From Chromera velia (lineage: Eukaryota > Sar > Chromeraceae), in the NCBI GenBank assembly GCA_018398765.1, contig JAHBMJ010002647.1:1-17446 (forward strand): a stretch of DNA of 17,446 nucleotides, given 5' to 3'. Shown here in pieces: positions 1 through 12,004 of the stretch. The notes beneath the pieces are model-generated. The model saw only the letters and a list, made by a program, of their open reading frames with translations, made no database searches and was not told the origin of the DNA. Both the position numbers and the translations under genes were made by a program. Numbering within the stretch: position 1 is the stretch's first letter; each line of letters starts with the position of its first letter.

Positions 1-60
1 AGAGACGGCAAAGACGTTTATTCAAGAGAAAAAAGAAATCAAAGTCACACAGCTCACGAT

Positions 61-395
61 GCCCTGGCCCTTGAATTGTGACCAAATAGGCGTATACCAC
101 CCTGACGTACCTATAGACAAACACCTGCCAACATCCACTGACTTGCACACAGACAAACACCATGTCACCCTTTGCTCTTATATTTTGCGCCATTGTCATA
201 CGTCTGTCATCGACGTGCACGCGCGCGATGAGAGCGCTTACACCGCTTTCAGATAGGGCCCCACCTGGAGCTGGCCATTTTTTTTTTACAAAAAAAAAAA
301 GAATTGAAAAATGAAAAAAAAAACCATACAGATTCATCCATACAGATCAGTCGATACAAAGGGTGGTTGAATGGTCACAATTCAAGGGCCAGGGC
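61..395. repeat. 24-base perfect inverted repeat around a poly-A segment
   Basis: GCCCTGGCCCTTGAATTGTG plus ACCA at 61-84 is the exact reverse complement of 72-95 bases past position 300 (372-395). The 287-base interior holds a T run and A runs at 271-325. It could be the ends of a small non-autonomous element or an inverted duplication of a short segment. Confidence 0.75.
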
Positions 396-1140
396 TTATA
401 TGCAACACTTTGCAACACTCACTCAACATACAAAAAAAAACCTCCCATGGATGTTGATTCAGAATGATTCAGAGTGATTGAATCATATACACACAGGCAT
501 ATATATATGTTACTGTACTACGCACTAAGCTCGATGCGTATATTACTATACTCCCGCAGTGTAAGACGGCTGCATGTCAGAGTACACTTCAACACGACAC
601 ACTGCATGACACTCGCAACTACTGTCCCGCTTGGGGGCTTCCTTTGGCGACAGAACTGTTTCACGACAGACTGGAGCATTCTTCGGAACCATGCACGCCT
701 TTCGGCAGCTAGGGGTAACGTTCAAAGGCCGACGCGAAACAATCCAATTTAATCATTGATTACTAGACATAGATATCTACCGAACCGGGCTCGTGTATTA
801 TATAGTTCAAACCGAAAGACTGTGGAAAGATTGGAAGGGAAGAAGGAAGGCCTTTAAGTTGGAATAAGAGACCTCGAGTTAATTCAGAACAGGGGCTTGT
901 TCTCGCCTGCCAGGCATTTCGCCAATGCATGTGTCTTCAGCCTCTCTGCCTGCTGTGAATCTGTCGAGAAAGCGACATTGACTGAACAATGGCTCAATGG
1001 GGAATTTCCCATTAGCAGGTCAACATGGCTTAAAAGAAGATGCAAACGGGAGACCAACAGAAGGGGGGGAATGGGGTGCGGCGGATGTGATCGAGGGAAG
1101 GGAAACGGTAAACATGGAGACAAATCCGAAGACCAAGGTT
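396..1140. other. gene-free stretch
   Basis: No ORF with protein-like composition and no repeat beyond short ATGATTCAGA duplications near 450-470. I see nothing I can name. Confidence 0.5.
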
Positions 1141-1209
1141 GAGGGTCGACAGTCCATGTATCTGTGTGCACGTATACATGTATAGAGAGATAGATAGATG
1201 TATATGTAC

Positions 1210-1594
1210 GTGTGTGTGTGTGTGTGTATGTGGAAGCAATACCAAAAAAAAGAACGACAGTGCCCCCAGCAATAGAGTGTCATCGAAAGAAGTCACAGAA
1301 AGCTGTTTGCATACCGTCGGTTGGCAGTCCTTTTCTCAGCTTGACTCTGCCCCCCGCCCTCGCTCCTTTGCTCAGTTATTGATGAACAGCCACCATCACA
1401 GACACATAAACGCGATTTACTGGTCACCGTGTGTGATTTTTATTTACAAGCAGGCACGAAGACAGACAGAGAGACAGGCAGACGGACTACATGACTCCTT
1501 TTCTCTTTTTCTTTCTTTTTCCTTTCAAAGAAAAAATTACAAAATCAACATCAATCAGGCAGAGAGACAGACAGCTGAATTGACAGACAGGCAG

Positions 1595-1644
<50 letters not shown>

Positions 1645-1880
1645 CGTGTCTGTTTGTCTGTTTGTACCTCTCTGTCACTCTGACTTTGTGCCCGTCTCTG
1701 TGTCTCTGTCTGCATTTGTCTGTCTGTGTTTATCTTTGTCGGTCTCTATCTCTGTCTCTGTCCCTGCTTCTGTCAGGCTCACTGTTTGTCTTTTTTCGTC
1801 TTTCTATGTCTTCTTTTGTGTTTTTGTCTGTTCATCCGTCTCAGAGAGTCTTTGTTTGTTGTCCTGACTGGCTTTCTTTC
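1210..1880. repeat. microsatellite-rich stretch: (GT)n, (AC)14-(AG)10, then TCTG/TTTG-rich
   Basis: (GT)9 at 1210-1227. (AC)14 at 1597-1624 and (AG)10 at 1625-1644. A pyrimidine-rich imperfect TCTG repeat reaches about 1880. The 242-residue ORF across it is low complexity (runs of THTHT, ERERE, LSLSV) and not called as a gene. Confidence 0.85.
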
Positions 1881-2039
1881 GTGCTTGTGTCTCTTTGTTA
1901 GCCTCTGCCTTAGTTCTGGCCACAGCGATTGTAATTCCTGAATGTTGTAAAATGAATACAGGTGTGAAGTGGGTCTAAATCGATAAATGAAAGAATGGCT
2001 TTTAATAAACTTGAACTGCAGCAAGGGTGTGCTTGACTC

Positions 2040-2960
2040 ATTCTCGTTTCTTACTGACGTGTAAAAAAAAGAAAGTTTTTTAACATGTACAAATCCGACC
2101 CCCCTAGAACTCCCGTCTGTTGTTTTCAAGGTCTTTTCAGGAAATTATTTTTTAAGTTTTCTTTTTAAACAATGTAATAAGTTTTCGGCGCAAAAGACTA
2201 GCCAAAAGAGCCTTTCATTTGAAAGTAATAGCAAAAGTTAGTATCTGAACTTTGTGAACAGTAAACAATTTTATGAACAATTGTGGTTGCTTATACTAGT
2301 AGTTTGATGGAGTAGGCTACATAAAGTAACCTATACAACTTTTAATAGAAGCTCAATACTATATAAAATTGAATTATTAAAAATATAAATTAAATTTCAA
2401 TTGAGGCGGTTAAAGCTGGTGAGCTACCACTTAGGCTCTGGCCAACCACGGAGCATGACATGCAATGAAAAAAGCCGGAGTCTAGGCCTAACTCCGCCTG
2501 AGTAGTTTCCGCTAGGATCTCAACTTTCAAAAACCGCTTTAAGTTTGAAAACGCTGTCAAAAGATAAAACATTACCCGCTGAATACGGTTTATAAATTGT
2601 AGAATAAAAATGTCTGTTTTTAAGTTTAAAGTGTTTGCTAGAAATTTAAACTTAAGTAGATTTAGTGTTTTATTACTAAAAAAAAATGTATAAAATAGAT
2701 TTACTTATTGGTTATTCACTGAAAAAAAAAAGAAAATCACTGGCATAACATTAGACACAGTCTCAAAAAGAGTTGAACAAAACAAAGTCACTTGCATCCT
2801 AACAATTGAAAGCAATATACAATGTTATACTCAAAAATGACTTAAAATTCTGTCCTTCTTTTATTCTTCAATCAATTAAATTTGGATCGCTAACTACAAG
2901 CTAGTAGTCCGACTATTTCAAGCTTACACGGTTTTTTAAAATCAATATGCATGCCAAAGC
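2040..2960. other. AT-rich island of different composition
   Basis: Clearly richer in A and T than the rest, with few microsatellites, unlike both sides. A more GC-rich core at about 2400-2530 contains GAGCTACCACTTAGGCTCTG. I could not identify it. Organelle-derived DNA or an old transposon remnant are possibilities only. Confidence 0.5.
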
Positions 2961-3137
2961 CTTCGATCAGTCTATTCACAATTGAAGACCGACGGCTCTG
3001 AAAGGCCTTTTTGCTGATGACAGCAGAGAGGTAAGCTGAATTCTCTAACTTCCAGTCGCAGCCGTTCAAATGAGAGCCAATCTTCATGAGACGATACGAA
3101 CAAGACGAAGGGGGGGGGGAGCAAATTCTACAGCGCA

Positions 3138-3138
<1 letters not shown>
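2890..3138 (-). CDS. possible terminal exon or ORF fragment, unknown
   Basis: An 82-codon open frame on the minus strand whose last 66 codons have ordinary protein-like composition (NGCDWKLENSAYLSAVISKK). It ends at a stop at 2890 inside the AT-rich island. No family recognised, no partner exon found; the first part runs into the (AG)n tract. Chance is quite possible. Confidence 0.15.
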
Positions 3139-3142
<4 letters not shown>

Positions 3143-3177
<35 letters not shown>

Positions 3178-3240
3178 TATAAAGAAACAAAGAAGGATAG
3201 AAAAGAAGAAAGAACGAATGAAAGAAAGAAAGAAAGAAAG
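3143..3240. repeat. (AG)15 and GAAA tracts
   Basis: AG run at 3143-3173, then imperfect purine sequence and (GAAA)n at about 3220-3240. Confidence 0.9.
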
Positions 3241-3529
3241 CTTAGACAGCGGACTGACGGAGAAGTGGGTTGACAGAGAACTTCAATCAGACATTGCAGA
3301 CGGAGCCAGAATAGAACCATTTCATGTACAAAGGCGAAGAGAGAGGTCAATTTAATGCTTCTTTCCATCGGAAGCCCACGTCGATAAATTCCTCTTTTTC
3401 AATTTCTCTCTGCCGTTCCTTGTTTCTTTGCGCGCGCGCGTGTGTGTGTATGCATGTGCCAGAGCAATCACATTGGAGGGAAAGTCAGTCAACCAGGTCA
3501 GTCGCGAAAAGACGTCTGTCTGCATTGAG

Positions 3530-3657
3530 TGGACACGTTATCGATCAGCTGTAGAAGAACAGAAGAGAGGTTTTCATTTTCATACAGAAACGTACATACA
3601 TACAAAATGAATGCATGGACACGTTATCGATCAGCTGTAGAAGAAGAACAGAAGAGA
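3530..3657. repeat. hairpin-related element copy A with ~39-base flanks (outside the gene)
   Basis: Flanks 3530-3568 and 3616-3657 share TGGACACGTTATCGATCAGC and the bases after it, with one 3-base length difference. The spacer runs TTTTCATTTTCATACAGAAA, then a short ACAT run, then AAAATGAATGCA. It lies more than 1 kb beyond the stop codon of the RND gene, so the element family is not restricted to this gene. Confidence 0.8.
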
Positions 3658-4052
3658 CAAGAAGAGAAAAGAGAGACAGTTAGTGGGGTTTGATGAAAGG
3701 AAGGAAGGCTGGAGGGCAACAGGGGAGGAAGCTCGGAAGACGAAGGAAGGGAAAAGAAAGGCCAGAAAAATGAAAAAAAAAAACCAAGGACCTATTGCTG
3801 TGTATTAAGGAAGGCGAAATGAGGGGTTCCGTCTGAAGTGGCGACTCTCCTCACCTCTTCTCTTCTTTTCTCTTCTTTTTTGCAGCATTACAGTCAGAAG
3901 AGAAGAAGAATCAGTCAAGCAGCAGCAGAAGAAAACGCAACTCGAAAATACCGTCGATCGGTTCAAAACGAAAGGCAAAAACCAAGGAAGAAAGAATCTT
4001 CGTATCGTCTCCATCGTTGCTTCTCGGTCTTTCCGTGTGTCTGTCTATGTGT

Positions 4053-4085
<33 letters not shown>

Positions 4086-4939
4086 TTTCTGACTCATTGT
4101 GCAACAGACAGACAGACCAACTTGATGGAATGCAAAAGAGAATGAGAATGCAGTCAGAAACGATCAGAGGAGAATGTTGAATTCGGCATTGCAAAATGAG
4201 AGAGAGTATTCATCCGTTCATGAACTTTGTTTTCACCAAGTTTCGCATTCGTTCTTCCTTTGTCCTTGTCCTCTTCGGTTCTTTGTGTCTTCTGTTTCCG
4301 TCAATTGTCCATCCATCACCTGTCCATTGTTCACTCATTCATCTATTAATTCGCACTCTCACCGATTGAGAGCTGAACCAACCAATCGACAAACAACCCC
4401 GCATCAGTCAGAGACTGCCTTTCGTCCCCGGAGCAATGAATTCTTTCGACCGGCCTCCGAGTGCGTGTGACTTTCTTTGTGAGCAGACGCGGACTTCGAG
4501 AACGAGTTCATGCATGTGTCTTCAATCGTCTTCTCTGTAATGTAAGTCTTTCTTCCCACTGCATGAGGGATGGCCCTCTTCGTTCGATCATCTGATGATT
4601 GTTTTTCTTTTTCTCTTTTGTCGTTTTCTTTCCATGTGCATGGTCGGTTGGGAGGCACGTCATGTAACGCAACAAAACCAGACGAGACACAGAACGCAAG
4701 TAAACATCTTTCCCTTCCTCCCTTCCTGTGTGCCCCCCTCCCCCCACCCAGAGTCTACCTATACGTCTCTTCTCTCATCTCCTCTTCTCTTCTCTTCTTT
4801 TCCCTCTTCGCCTCTCTCTATACACCTTTTCAAGTCCCTGCATGTTCGTCTCGACCTGTACCTCACTCACTCACTCACTCACTCACCAAAAAAACAGCGG
4901 CCCATATTCATACACCCATCCACCCACACACGCGCCCAC
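3658..4939. other. gene-free stretch, 3' flank of the RND gene
   Basis: Purine-rich at 3660-3780, then pyrimidine-rich. Holds (CTGC)n at 4053-4084 and (CTCA)n at about 4862-4886. The 3' untranslated region of the RND gene should lie in the upper part, but I find no clear AATAAA on the minus strand close to the stop, so its end is not assigned. The 279-residue plus-strand ORF starting at 4570 is antisense to the tail exon and low complexity. Confidence 0.5.
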
Positions 4940-5383
4940 CTACACAAACCCTTCACCGTCAGAGGGCACCTCACAGCCTGCATCAATGTCCTCGTCCAGA
5001 GCGGCCTCTGCATCTGCCCTCGCCCTCTCCTTCTCTTCTCTCTCTCTGTCCTCAAACGTCTGTTGGTGCTCGGCCTCGGCCACCGGCACAGGAGCAGTCT
5101 CAGCAGCCGGCCCCTTCCCGACTGCGGCTTCTCTTTGCCCTTCTGCTTCTTCTTGATGAAGAAGACCCTCAACTCCCTGAAGTTTCTTTTCCTTGTCCCC
5201 CTCCCACTCTCCCTCCTCTCCACTCTGTTGAGGAGTCACGAAGCCTGCTCCCTTGGGTCCGTCTTGGTTATTCCGTCTTCTCGTGTAACCTGACCCTAGC
5301 TTCCGGCCGCCCTCGTTCAACACTCCCAGCAGAAGAGGCAGAACAACCAGAGAGTGCCAAGTGGCCCAACCAGCAAAAGTGCC
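4940..5383 (-). CDS. exon 17: TM12, cytosolic tail and stop
   Basis: 147 codons and a TAG stop. GTFAGWATWHSLVVLPLLLG matches the G-x-x-H-x-L-x-x-L-P-x-L-L end of TM12. The tail of about 120 residues is hydrophilic, rich in Glu, Arg and Ala (QTFEDREREEKERARADAEA), and may form a short coiled coil; I recognise no domain in it. The acceptor is GCATGCATGCAG. Confidence 0.88.
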   Translation of the reverse strand, partial: GTFAGWATWHSLVVLPLLLGVLNEGGRKLGSGYTRRRNNQDGPKGAGFVTPQQSGEEGEWEGDKEKKLQGVEGLLHQEEAEGQREAAVGKGPAAETAPVPVAEAEHQQTFEDREREEKERARADAEAALDEDIDAGCEVPSDGEGFV

Positions 5384-8300
5384 CTGCATGCATGCATACG
5401 AGTAGATAGATACAGAAGATTGTAATTGACAGTAGGGGGTGAAGAAAGTCGAATTGCAGGATCGAATGATTCGACTGAGATTTGATGCACCCGGCCACCT
5501 TGCTGGCATTTCTGACAAGGGGCAAACTGGCAAGTCAACGTGCATGCTTTCTTTGTCTGGGTACCCCCGAGAGGAGCACCAAGTGAATTGACTGGCATGG
5601 CGAAGAACAGGCCATGTAGCCTCTGAAAAATTTCAAAGTATTTGCATGCAGACAGAGCTCCGTATTGCGGCAGGTCAGAGAAGCCTGCCAAGTGCGATGG
5701 TTCTCTTACTTCCGGTGATGACTCTCCGTACAGGACCTTTCAAGCAAGACAGAAAGGAAGAAAGACGCAATGCGGCTCTTGTGTGATGACTCTCCGTACA
5801 GGACCTTTCAAGCAAGAAAAAAGGAAGAAAGACGCAATACGGCTCTTGTGTGATGACTCTCCGTACAGGATCTTTCAAGCAAGAAAAAAAGGAAGAAAGA
5901 CGCAATACGGCTTTTGTGTGATGACTCTCCGTACAGGACCTTTCAAGCAAGAAAAAAGGAAGAAAGACGCAATACGGCTCTTGTGTGATGACTCTCCGTA
6001 CAGGACCTTTCAAGCAAGAAAAAAGGAAGAAAGACGCAATACGGCTCTTGTGTGATGACTCTCCGTACAGGACCTTTCAAGCAAGAAAAAAGGAAGAAAG
6101 ACGCAATACGGCTCTTGTGTGATGACTCTCCGTACAGGACCTTTCAAGCAAGAAAAAAGGAAGAAAGACGCAATACGGCTCTTGTGTGATGACTCTCCGT
6201 ACAGGACCTTTCAAGCAAGAAAAAAGGAAGAAAGACGCAATACGGCTCTTGTGTGATGACTCTCCGTACAGGACCTTTCAAGCAAGAAAAAAGGAAGAAA
6301 GACGCAATACGGCTCTTGTGTGATGACTCTCCGTACAGGACCTTTCAAGCAAGAAAAAAGGAAGAAAGACGCAATACGGCTCTTGTGTGATGACTCTCCG
6401 TACAGGACCTTTCAAGCAAGAAAAAAGGAAGAAAGACGCAATACGGCTCTTGTGTGATGACTCTCCGTACAGGACCTTTCAAGCAAGAAAAAAGGAAGAA
6501 AGACGCAATACGGCTTTTGTGTGTGATGACTCTCCGTACAGGACCTTTCAAGCAAGAAAAAAGGAAGAGAGACGCAATACGGCTCTTGTGTGATGACTCT
6601 CCGTACAGGACCTTTCAAGCAAGAAAAAAAGGAAGAAAGACGCAATACGGCTCTTGTGTGATGACTCTCCGTACAGGACCTTTCAAGCAAGAAAAAAGGA
6701 AGAAAGACGCAATGCGGCTCTTGTGTGATGACTCTCCGTACAGGACCTTTCAAGCAAGAAAAAATGGAGAAAGACGCAATGCGGCTCTTGTGTGATGACT
6801 CTCGGTACAGGACCTTCCAAGCAAGAAAAAAAGGAAGAAAGACGCAATACCGTGCGTGCTTGAGATCCCTGTGTGTCCAACCATCGAGGCACCCAGCCAA
6901 CCGACCAGCACAATCGGGAAGATTCCCATGAGCCCCCCCCGAGTCAACAGAGGCAGAGTGGCCAGGATCACGATGGCAGTTCCAACCAAGACAGGCTCCC
7001 CAACAAAGGCCAGGGCCTTCGCCGCCCTGTCAAATCCGCTGACGTTGGCCCTCACGATGTGTTTGAAAGCATACGCGACAGTGAAAACCTGTACACACAC
7101 ACACACACACACACACACGCGTCGAAAAAGAGAGACAGAGGAGACCCTCGCATTCGATCTGCCCTCAATTCATCAACAGGATCATGGACAGACTGCCCTC
7201 AATTCATCAACAGGATCATGGACAGACTGCCCTCAATTCATCAACAGGATCATGGACAGACTGCCCTCAATTCATCAACAGGATCATGGACAGACTGCCC
7301 TCAATTCATCAACAGGATCATGGACAGACTGCCCTCAATTCATCAACAGGATCATGGACAGACTGCCCTCAATTCATCAACAGGATCATGGACAGACTGC
7401 CCTCAATTCATCAACAGGATCATGGACAGACTGCCCTCAATTCATCAACAGGATCATGGACGGATCGGAGAAGAAGGCAGGCCGGAGGGACCAAACGAAA
7501 GAGAGACAAAAGAGCACGAGAGAGAACATTGTTCGTTAGGATCAACGAGATCTTTCACAAGAAGACTTTCACAAGCTGAAAAAAAAAACACGCAACTTTA
7601 CCTGAGGCATAGCGAGGAAAAAGAACCAGACGACGTTCACGAGTGAAGTTATCCTCTTCCCCACCCATCCGAACGTCCCAAAAATTGCCAAAGTGCTCCC
7701 CGCCACACAAATCGCCACCGAGAGTGCAGATCTGCATGCAACAAAGCATCCATCCATCCATCAATGCATCTAGCTGTTGCATGCCCTACCTCATATGAAA
7801 AAGAATTCTGTATGAAAGAAAAAGAATTCTGTATGAAAGAAAAAGAATTCTGTATGAAAGAAAAAGAATTCTGTATGAAAGAAAAAGAATTCTGTATGAA
7901 AGAAAGAGAATTCTGTATGAAAGAAAAAGAATTCTGTATGAAAGAAAAAGAATTCTGTATGAATTAAAGAAAATGCAAGCCCTACCCATGTATCCACCTG
8001 CCCCCCATCCTTCAAGGCGCCCGTCTGGACATCCAGAAGTCTTTATTCTATCACACGCACTTCCATAACCCCTTCACACACAAATATGGAGGCAAAGAGT
8101 GGATGGCGGATCACGGGGATGCAGAAGCGTGTACATACCTCACATAGTCACATATACGTATACATACATATGCATATACACATAGACACACGCTGACCTG
8201 AAGGATCCAAGAAAGAGGAAGGCGCCGAGAGCCACGGCGATACATGCCCACACAGCGGACCAAAAGAGTTCATCGAAAACCTGCAGCTGCCACTCCCAGA

Positions 8301-9653
8301 TCCTCATTTTGGGACTCGAAATCAGAACCTGCACTCACAGGCCGGCCCGCAGGTAGGCAGGCAGGCGGGGAGCTCATTTTTTTGTTCACATTAATCTCTG
8401 ACGGACACGTATGCATCTATCTGCATGGCATAGTATGATGTACTACTCGTCCATCTATTTGTGTTGAAAAAAATTGCTCAATAGAGTGACCGTCTGTAAT
8501 GCAACTGTGACGATCGAGAACGAAGCGAACAAGAAAAAACACTACGCACACCCAAGTGCCCAAGAAGAGACGAAAGTCCATTTGGAGCCGATGTTTGTCT
8601 GCCCACATTCCAGCTCAAACGCTACACTTTCATCGTTTGTCAATCTGTATGGCAATATTAACATACACATGTGAAATGCCACTGAATGCATACCCATGCA
8701 TTTCTCAAATTCTCACCTAGCCAGCAGCCACCCAGGCGCCTACCTGCGTCCCCAGGCCAAACGCAGAGTCCTGCACCTCACGGAGGTACGTTATCCTATC
8801 AGACTCGAAGTCGGTCGATATCTGCAAGGAGGGAGGGAGGGAGTGTACACATATGCAGGCGCATATGTGCACATATAAATACAGGTAGATAGATAGATGA
8901 ATACACACTCTGCATGTGATGAGGCCTGTCAGACTCAAATTCGGTTGACTTCTGCAGGGAAGGAAGGAAGGACAGAGAGAGTGCAAGATCCAGAGGGGAG
9001 TGCTCGCAGTCGGTTCCGTCTATCTCTCTCTTTGTCTGCCCACCTATCTTTCCGTCTATCTCTCTCTTTGTCTGCATCAGGCTGTCAATCTATCCATTCT
9101 TACGCACTCTCACGGACCGACCTGTTCGTCCGAGGACACCCCCTTGGTTGTGAATGTGAACTTTCCTGCAACAAGTTTCCCTGAGGCCTCATCCAGGACC
9201 ACGTTCGGTCCCCACACTTTCTGGAGAGTCGTAGAGGCAGACAGGGTCGCTGCATGAATTCAGTAGGGTGCATGGACAGCCGCACTTGCAAGCATGAAGA
9301 CAGGCAGCCACGGTGAGCATTGACTTATTTGTTTAACCAGAGTCTTGACTGGCCGAATGGGAAAACTTAGAAACGGAAGAAAAGAGAGAAAGGCGGGGCT
9401 GGATCTGGGCAGGACAAAGAGAAGGTGACAAGAAGAAAGGACAACTGTAGGGACTAAAATGTTGCATGGCTGTCCCCCTTTTCTTTCAAAAAGAACTCGC
9501 ATTAATTGTGTGTACGAAAATCAGGGCGGTCATCCCCGAATAGGCGCCTCACGAGTCACGCATGTAGCTGAGTAGTCAGCTGGTCGAAAAAAGGAAGATC
9601 GCTTTCCCCACAAGAAAGAAAGAAAGAAAGAAAGAAAGGAAGAAAGAAAGAAA

Positions 9654-9686
<33 letters not shown>

Positions 9687-11493
9687 CAAGCAAGCAAGCA
9701 CAAAAGCAAAAAAGCGAAAAAGTTTCACACACAAAAAAGGGAAGGAGCGGGAAAAAATATTTCATCTCTTTCTTTCTAACGTACCATTGAAAAGTTTGCT
9801 GAACGAGACCTCGTCCTCCTGCAGCTGGATTCTACAAGGCTCCTGCACTCAAACCAAATTAATGCATCGATCAGAGAATTCATGTGGGGACCTGCACTGG
9901 TAGCAGTTGGTTCTTGTGTGACTTCAAGGAAGCTGGGCAGGCCGCGACTTTCTGTTCTCTGACCGACCACCCCGCCTTTGCATGCACCCAATGGGGACTC
10001 CCCTTTCCTGTTTTCATTTACATACGTACATATGTATATACATACATACATACATACGTACATACATACATACATACGTACATACATACATACATACATA
10101 CATACAGAAAATGAATGCATGCATGCACCTAATGGGGACTCCCCTTTCCTGTGTGTGCGCGTCTTCTTGCTGTCATTTGAACGTTCGCCACACAGAGAAA
10201 TGAAATGTGAAGTCTCCGCGTGTCTCTTTTGTGCCTTTCGGTCGGTGTCTCTTTCGGAATCGGTGTCATCATCCTACCTCCCTAAGTGCCCATGCAAAAA
10301 AACAGACCAGCTTGATCTGCTCTTCAAATCTCGTATTCAAAACCATTGCGAACACATCTTGCCTTTAAGTCTTTCTGCATGTACTCACGTATCCGGCGCA
10401 GTAGGCGTTAAAATCTGTGTACCTTTACTTTTATACAGAAAAAGAAAAAGAATTCTGTATGAAAGTAAATGTACTCACGTATCCGGCGCAGTAGGCGTTA
10501 AAATCTGTGTACCAGCTGGAGATGCGGGGCATGGCCTCTCTGTGCCAGGGCCCCTCCGTGAAACGTCTGCATGCATGTGTAGTCACGCATGAGCGGAGAC
10601 GTATGCATGCATTTATTTTCATACGTATGGAAATTCTGTATGGAACAAGAATCTCTATGAAAATAAATGCATGCATGTGCAGACATGCATGAGGGGATAC
10701 GTATGCGTGCGTTCATGCATATGCGTCTGTGTGACCGTGCATATGCATTGTATACATATACACACATACATCAAGAACGGGGTGTGCGGTGTGTCCAGGA
10801 ACTTCCTTGCAGTCCAAGAGAGATCTAGAAGAAGAAAGAACAAAACAATTCAAGTTTCAAAGAGACAAAAGAAACACGACTCAGACGAAAGGGGGGTTAA
10901 GAGCGAATGCAAGAGAAAACGAAAGAAGAGAAGACTTGATCCATGATCATGAAAGGGATATCGATTAGACTGCCCGTCTGCCGAGCTGAAAACCTCGTAA
11001 CGAGAAAAGTTTGAATAACTGAAAGAAGAAAAGAGCGAGGAGAAAGGCAAGGAAACCGAAACAAAAAAGACGGTCAGTAGGTGTACGCTAGTGCGGCAAA
11101 ACTGCCTCACTGCCTGTCTGGCTGAACCGAGTACCAAATTGGTGGCTCCTACTCCATGGACCAATGACTTACCTTCTGCCTGCTCAATTGAAAAAATGGA
11201 TCACGGATTGACTGACTGACTGACTGACGGAAGGGCGGACTGAGTGCTTTTCTGACTGCCTAACATTACTTTGCCTGACTCATTGAAGGGCCTACTTTTT
11301 TGACTGTTTGGTAATCATTCCATCTGCCTTTCTGACCGACCGACCGACCTTTCCAGCATTGTCAATTTCTCCCTCAGTCTGGGGTCATCCCAGTAGATCG
11401 TGTCTGCCTCCTGTCCGAGTAGCTCGCGGCCTCCGATCTGACATTGATGTCGCAAAAAAAAAGAAAAACGCAAATATGTATGTATATGTATAT

Positions 11494-11557
<64 letters not shown>

Positions 11558-11939
11558 GCTTTTGCATTGGCTTGACGAGGCTGTCTCTTGTCCGAACTGC
11601 CAACTAGTGCCTATACAGAGAAAGGGAGGAGGAAAGAATATAGGCAGCAAGGAACACACAAAGGGCAGTCTCCCTCTGCTTTGGTTGTTGCTTGATTCTT
11701 CCGGTACCATATTGGGGAGTGACATCGTTGGTGATACTCAAATGTATGACGATATTGGGGGGTGACATCGTTGGTGATACTCAAATGTATGACGATATTG
11801 GGGAGTGACATCGTTGGTGATACTCAAATGTATGACGATATTGGGGAGTGACATCGTTGGTGATACTCAAATGTATGACGAAAGCGTGGTCTGTGCTTCC
11901 TGTCCCCTCCATTCTCCCACTCACAAGTCGCCCAATTCC

Positions 11940-12004
<65 letters not shown>

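Noticed and set aside
1139-1867. 242-residue plus-strand ORF
   Set aside because: Low-complexity translation of dinucleotide and TCTG repeats, no domain.
2390-2572. tRNA-like or SINE-like words in the AT-rich island
   Set aside because: Words resembling an A box occur, but no properly spaced B box or cloverleaf could be built.
4570-5409. 279- and 232-residue plus-strand ORFs
   Set aside because: They overlap the tail exon antisense and continue through CT-rich sequence. Composition is Ser/Leu/Pro low complexity.
5642-6900. Long repetitive ORFs on both strands over the 67-base array
   Set aside because: They come from a tandem repeat that shifts frame each unit, the phrases repeat in every frame, and the region lies between two well-supported exons.
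7161-7462. CRISPR-like array of 34-base direct repeats
   Set aside because: Units are head to tail with no spacers, in a eukaryotic intron.
6856-7646. Plus-strand ORFs of 227 and 257 residues
   Set aside because: They are antisense to exon 16 and then run through the 34-base repeat, whose unit is not a multiple of three. No protein-family signal.
7764-7989. KEFCMKE repeat protein
   Set aside because: The 21-base unit keeps all frames open, no start or splice context, and it lies in intron 14 within an element.
9890-9990. Possible extra exon (LPSFLEVTQEP) upstream of exon 11
   Set aside because: Exon 10 and exon 11 join in phase without it and the family alignment leaves no gap needing it.
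10850-11164. Minus-strand ORF in intron 8 as an extra exon
   Set aside because: Neighbouring exons join in phase without it and it has no similarity to the second-loop landmarks.
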